Below the pieces are notes generated by a model. The model was not told where the DNA came from. It did no database searches and saw only the letters and a program-made list of their open reading frames with translations. This document shows positions 60,241 to 64,000 of a stretch of DNA of 64,000 nt, one piece after another; the first letter of the stretch is position 1, and each line of letters opens with the position of its first letter. The stretch is from Theristus sp. LFF4_11 (taxonomy: Eukaryota; Nematoda; Chromadorea; Monhysterida; Xyalidae), in contig JASANC010002517.1 of assembly GCA_030248135.1 (NCBI GenBank), positions 55,568-119,567 of the forward strand, in the 5' to 3' direction. Position numbers and translations under genes: made by a program.

Positions 60241-61289
60241 TAGGGTTAGGGGCTTTGAAAAAAAAATTTTTTTTTATTTTTTTTTTCGTTTTTTTTTTAA
60301 AAAAAATTTTGATTTTTTTTTCAAACTTAAAAAAAAAATTTGAAAAATTTTTCTTCTACTTTGCTCTGAAAATTCGATTTATGGCATAATTTTTTGAAAG
60401 TTCAAACCAAATTTTCTTCCCAACTTCTTTGTGTGCTTAGGTACATGTCATTATTTGGTCATTTTGACCGACGTACTCCATGTTTTTCGATTTGGATGAC
60501 TTCTAGAGTCAATTTTTAGCGTTGAAATGATTTAACTGAATTGAGATATCGTTTCAGAAATCGTTTTCTTGCAACTTAGAACATGTTTTTTCAGTCGGTA
60601 GGCCATGAGATGAACATGATATCTTGTTGATTGGCGTACGTTATAGGTCTACAATGGAGTTGTGCGATATATTGTTAAACAATTGGAGCGGGGATGTTGG
60701 TTAATACCACATCACACGACCATTTTTCAGATACCCGATAACGCGGCCACATGTTAAAACTTGCGTGCTGAGCTAAACTAACGTGTTACAACTTTGCGTC
60801 TGTCAGTTGCCCGCAACGGCGATCGCGAAATCATGGTACGTGTTTTCGATACGATGATTTGAAGAGTGGGCTCTCGTCATGTGGCAGATAGCATAGCTGG
60901 TTGAACCTGAAAGTAAGTGTCTTGGGGGGGGGGGCGACCGGGTCGACAGAGTTGCCGACTTCGCTACAGCAAACAGGAATTTTTGAACACAGTCAAATTT
61001 TGGTAATTTTCTAAAGAGGAACAACTAAGAACGGTTCAATATTCAAGTACACGTCGAAAATTGTCCTGTTTTACTGTTGAAAATGCAACTTTCCCTCTAT
61101 GAAATGGACATAATTTCAATAAAACACGATTTTCGCTCTTATAGTTTTCCGGATCGTTCTGAAAATAGTCTAGATGAACTCAGCTCGACGAGACGCTTCG
61201 AACAAACCTAACTTGTAAAAAAAAATATTTTTTTTAAATTTTTTTTTTTAATTTAAAAAAAAATCTGGATTTTTTTTCCCCTAACCCTA
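60241..61289 (-). mobile_element. hAT-type MITE family I, copy 6
   Basis: 1049 bp, inverted orientation, flanked by perfect duplications GACAGGCC (60233-60240 and 61290-61297). The most divergent copy, with several point changes relative to the others. Confidence 0.94.
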
Positions 61290-61434
61290 GACAGGCCAAC
61301 CCGAAAAACACCGATTTTTTGTGGAGCTTTCAAATTTGCTCTTCTGTGCTCTGAAAACCTCGGCTGCCGAAAACCTCATTTTTAGCGCAATTTAGGGACG
61401 GTCCAACACAAAATTTCTTTGACATTCCGTGGAA

Positions 61435-62975
61435 GGCTGTAGGTCGATCCGGTACCGGTCGATCCGGTACGGTCGATCCGGTACCGGTCGATCCGGAAAA
61501 TTCCGGCAATTTTCTAGGGCGGTCGATCCGGTACCGGTCGATCCGGTACTCGGTCGATCCGGTACCAATTGAAATTTTCAGCTGTTTTACGGGTTTTTAG
61601 CGTTCAATTCGTTGTGTTTTCGATTTTTCTTTGGTTTCGGTGATATGAAACATTTATGCAGCACGGAAAGACATGAAACCGAACACGATTGTTGGACGAC
61701 GACGACTTGCGACACTTTGTTGGTTTTGGCTAATCGTAATCTGATTCTGAAAAAAAAAACAAGTGTACCATATGTTTTTTTTATTTTCGGAACTCTCTTT
61801 CCAGAAGAATAAAGCTCCAAGACGGTGAAATATTGCAAAAATTACCAGCTCAGCAAGAAAAGGAGAACAAAATAAAAAAATATGAAGACTGATTCGGTTC
61901 TCTTGGGAGTTGAGGAAAAAATGTCTGTTGTTTTTATTTTCATATTTCCCGCGAAAAAACCTGCGGTAAAAGGCATGCGGTGGATCCCGTACCGGTAGAT
62001 AAGGTACGGTCGATCCGGGATCGGGCGATACGGTACCTGGCAATGTTATAGGGCGGTCGATCCGCCGGTACCAGGTCGATCCGGTACTCGGTCGATTCGG
62101 TACTCGGTCGATCCGGTGCAATTGAAATTTTCAACTGTTTTAGCATTCAATTCAATTTGTTTCTGATTTGTTTTCCATTTTTCTTCGTTTTTCTCATTTT
62201 ATCTGATGTCTGAAACATTTTACCGCAGGTTTTTTCGCGGAAAATATGAAAATAAAAACAACAGATATTTTTCCCTCAACTCCAAAAGAGAACCGAATCA
62301 ATCTTCATATTTTTATTTTGTTCTCCTTTTCTTGCTGAGCTGATAATTTTGCAAATTCACCGTCTTGGAGCTTTATTCTTCTGGAAAAATAGTTCAGAAA
62401 ATAAAAAAACATATGGTACACTTGTTTTGCTTTTTTCAGAATCAGATTACGATTATTAATACCAAAACCAACAAAGTGTCGCAAGTCGTCGTCGTCTCAT
62501 ATCGTATCATCAACAATCGTATCAACAATCAACCAAAGAAAAATCGAAAACATAACGAATTGAACGCTAAAAACCCGTAAAACAGCTGAAAATTTCAATT
62601 GGTACCGGATCGACCGAGTTCCGGATCGACCTGGTACCGGATCGACCTGGTACCGGATCGACCGCCCTAGAAAATTGCCAGGTACCGGATCGACCGGTAC
62701 CGGATCGACCGGTACCGGATCGACCGTACCGGATCGACCGGTACCGGATCGACCTACAGCCGACGGTAAAATGTTTCAGACATCAGATAAAATGAGAGAA
62801 ACGAAGAAAAATGGAAAACAAATCAGAAACAAATTGAATTGAATGCTAAAACAGCTGAAAATTTCAATTGGTACCGGATCGACCGAGTACCGGATCGACC
62901 GGTACCGGATCGACCGCCCTAGAAAATTGCCAGGTACCGGATCGACCGGTACCGGATCGACCGCATGCCACGTTG
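61435..62975. repeat. large palindromic foldback built on GGTCGATCCGGTACC
   Basis: Arrays of the 14-15 bp word GGTCGATCCGGTACC occur at 61440-61570 and 61980-62115, and the complementary GGTACCGGATCGACC at 62600-62760 and 62875-62970. The unique sequence between them is also inverted: 61575-61870 against 62340-62600. Outer ends pair: GGCTGTAGGTCGATCC (61435) with GGATCGACCTACAGCC (to 62761), and GGCATGCGGTGGATCC (61975) with GGATCGACCGCATGCC. Two overlapping palindromes are therefore interlocked. It looks like a foldback or TIR element family with internal repeats. Confidence 0.85.
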
Positions 62976-63402
62976 AAAATCAGTCAGCACGTCCAAAATC
63001 GACATTTTGGACAGTTTTTTACCGATTGATTTTGGGCCTGATACAACTTTTGAAAAGAAGTTTTTCAGAGTCGCAAAGCTTAGCTCAATATTTCTGTTGC
63101 AAGTGCAGCAACCAAGGTGACATTTCGAATCACATTGTGAATTCTGAGCGTCCGTTCCGAGCTGCACCGTCTGTAAGCGCTACTTTGGTTGCTGTTTAGT
63201 AGTGCCGTGTCATCATGGCCGACATGGCGTCGTGTCGTGTATCCATCTGGGGTTGTTGAAGAAAAATCGAAATTGAAAAAACAAAAATGACGATTTTTGT
63301 TTTTTTTTAACAACCACAATTGTTTTCAGCAACTGTCACCACAACGAGAGCGAAAGCGCTACAAGTGGAAAACGAAACGCCGACCACGACAACAAGCGTC
63401 GC

Positions 63403-63798
63403 ATGATGCCAATCTCGCAGCGTCTGCTGCTGTCCGTTGCCGCAACCGCTGGCAGCAACGGCGCCGACGATGAGCACAACCACCAATTGCGGGCAAAGTT
63501 CGCATTCAGTGATAAGCGGCAGCAGCAGCCATCGAGACAATCAAGAAACGCTGTCAAGAAGACGACGATGACGACGGCGCAGTTGAGTCCGATTGCTGAC
63601 GCCGATGATACGCTCGAGCACTCACCGACCGCCGCTGTTGCTGCTTGTTCGCTCACTCCTCTCCCAGTGCAAGTCGTGAACAAGCGACACCGCAACAAGC
63701 GCGCTTCTGCAAACTCGAAACGTCGACAGAAAGCGCCGATCGCAGAACGAGAGTTGACGGGCGCGTTCAAAGCGAAATTGGTGAGCGTGTGGGTGTGA
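63403..63798 (+). CDS. unidentified protein, N-terminal exon, incomplete
   Basis: An open frame from ATG 63403 with low-complexity, Gln/Ser/Ala-rich sequence, a basic stretch NKRHRNKRASANSKRRQK (possible nuclear signal) and ERELTGAFKAKL, ending at a plausible donor, TTG|GTGAGC near 63780. Frame length, codon use and donor suggest a real first exon, but I recognise no family and the rest lies outside the window. It could also be a chance ORF in a GC-rich promoter. Confidence 0.4.
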   Translation: MMPISQRLLLSVAATAGSNGADDEHNHQLRAKFAFSDKRQQQPSRQSRNAVKKTTMTTAQLSPIADADDTLEHSPTAAVAACSLTPLPVQVVNKRHRNKRASANSKRRQKAPIAERELTGAFKAKLVSVWV

Positions 63799-64000
63799 AG
63801 TGAACGGTTTTCTGTTGGTTACGCTTGTTCTGTCTGCTTCTTGTGGTTGTTATTTCGTTTTCTTGCCTTTTGTTTTGATTTTAAAACGCATGCTATCCTC
63901 GTCAAGCGTCACACTTTTGCGTTTTTTTGCACCGCTTTTGTTGTTTCAATAATTATGATGTGTGATCTGTTTGCTTCGCTGTGTTTTGTTTACCGTTTAC

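Overview
The window is eukaryotic and animal-like. It is gene-dense on the left (1-52.7 kb) and almost entirely transposon-derived from 52.7 to about 63 kb. Genes are split by many short introns, and the exon joins below were checked by codon phase. The gene set (XBP1, actin, ATP-citrate lyase, a BAF60/SMARCD subunit, CRPPA/ISPD, DAZAP2, TDP2) points to a metazoan. The IRE1-type intron in XBP1 is 23 nt, the length known in fly and worm rather than the 26 nt of mammals, so an invertebrate is most likely. I cannot place it to phylum.

Layout. 0.4-3.0 kb (-): XBP1, with its unconventional mRNA intron. 3.8-5.8 kb (+): CRPPA/ISPD, divergent from XBP1. 6.4-8.0 kb (-): DAZAP2-like. 8.2-9.3 kb (+): a truncated TDP2 and a broken eIF4H-like RRM fragment. 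10.5-15.2 kb (-): an intact multi-exon gene joining a FLYWCH-like domain, a MULE transposase, a Gln-rich minisatellite and a USP-type deubiquitinase. 16.7-18.7 kb (-): a C2H2 protein carrying the same Gln-rich repeat. 20.6-23.3 kb (+): a 77-aa orphan whose intron holds two transposons. 24.3-25.3 kb (+): NUDT5-like hydrolase. 25.4-27.3 kb (-): DNAJC4-like J-protein. 27.8-31.1 kb (-): SMARCD/BAF60. 32.6-41.3 kb (-): ATP-citrate lyase. 41.5-43.9 kb: a triple transposon nest. 45.4-47.8 kb (-): actin. 49.7-52.7 kb (-): ARG1-like J-protein. 52.7-63 kb: nested hAT-type elements and a large palindromic array. 63.4 kb to the end: start of an unidentified (+) gene.

The mobile part holds several non-autonomous families with short inverted termini and 8-bp target duplications, as expected of hAT elements. 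For several insertions the empty target site is present elsewhere in the window, so nesting order and boundaries can be read directly. The most unusual gene is the transposase-deubiquitinase fusion at 10.5-15.2 kb: every exon junction keeps phase and both enzymatic cores keep their signature motifs.

The housekeeping genes do not form one pathway. Two link to chromatin and acetyl-CoA: SMARCD, and an ATP-citrate lyase whose linker exon carries a classical nuclear localisation signal. Several relate to proteostasis: XBP1, two J-proteins and the USP domain.
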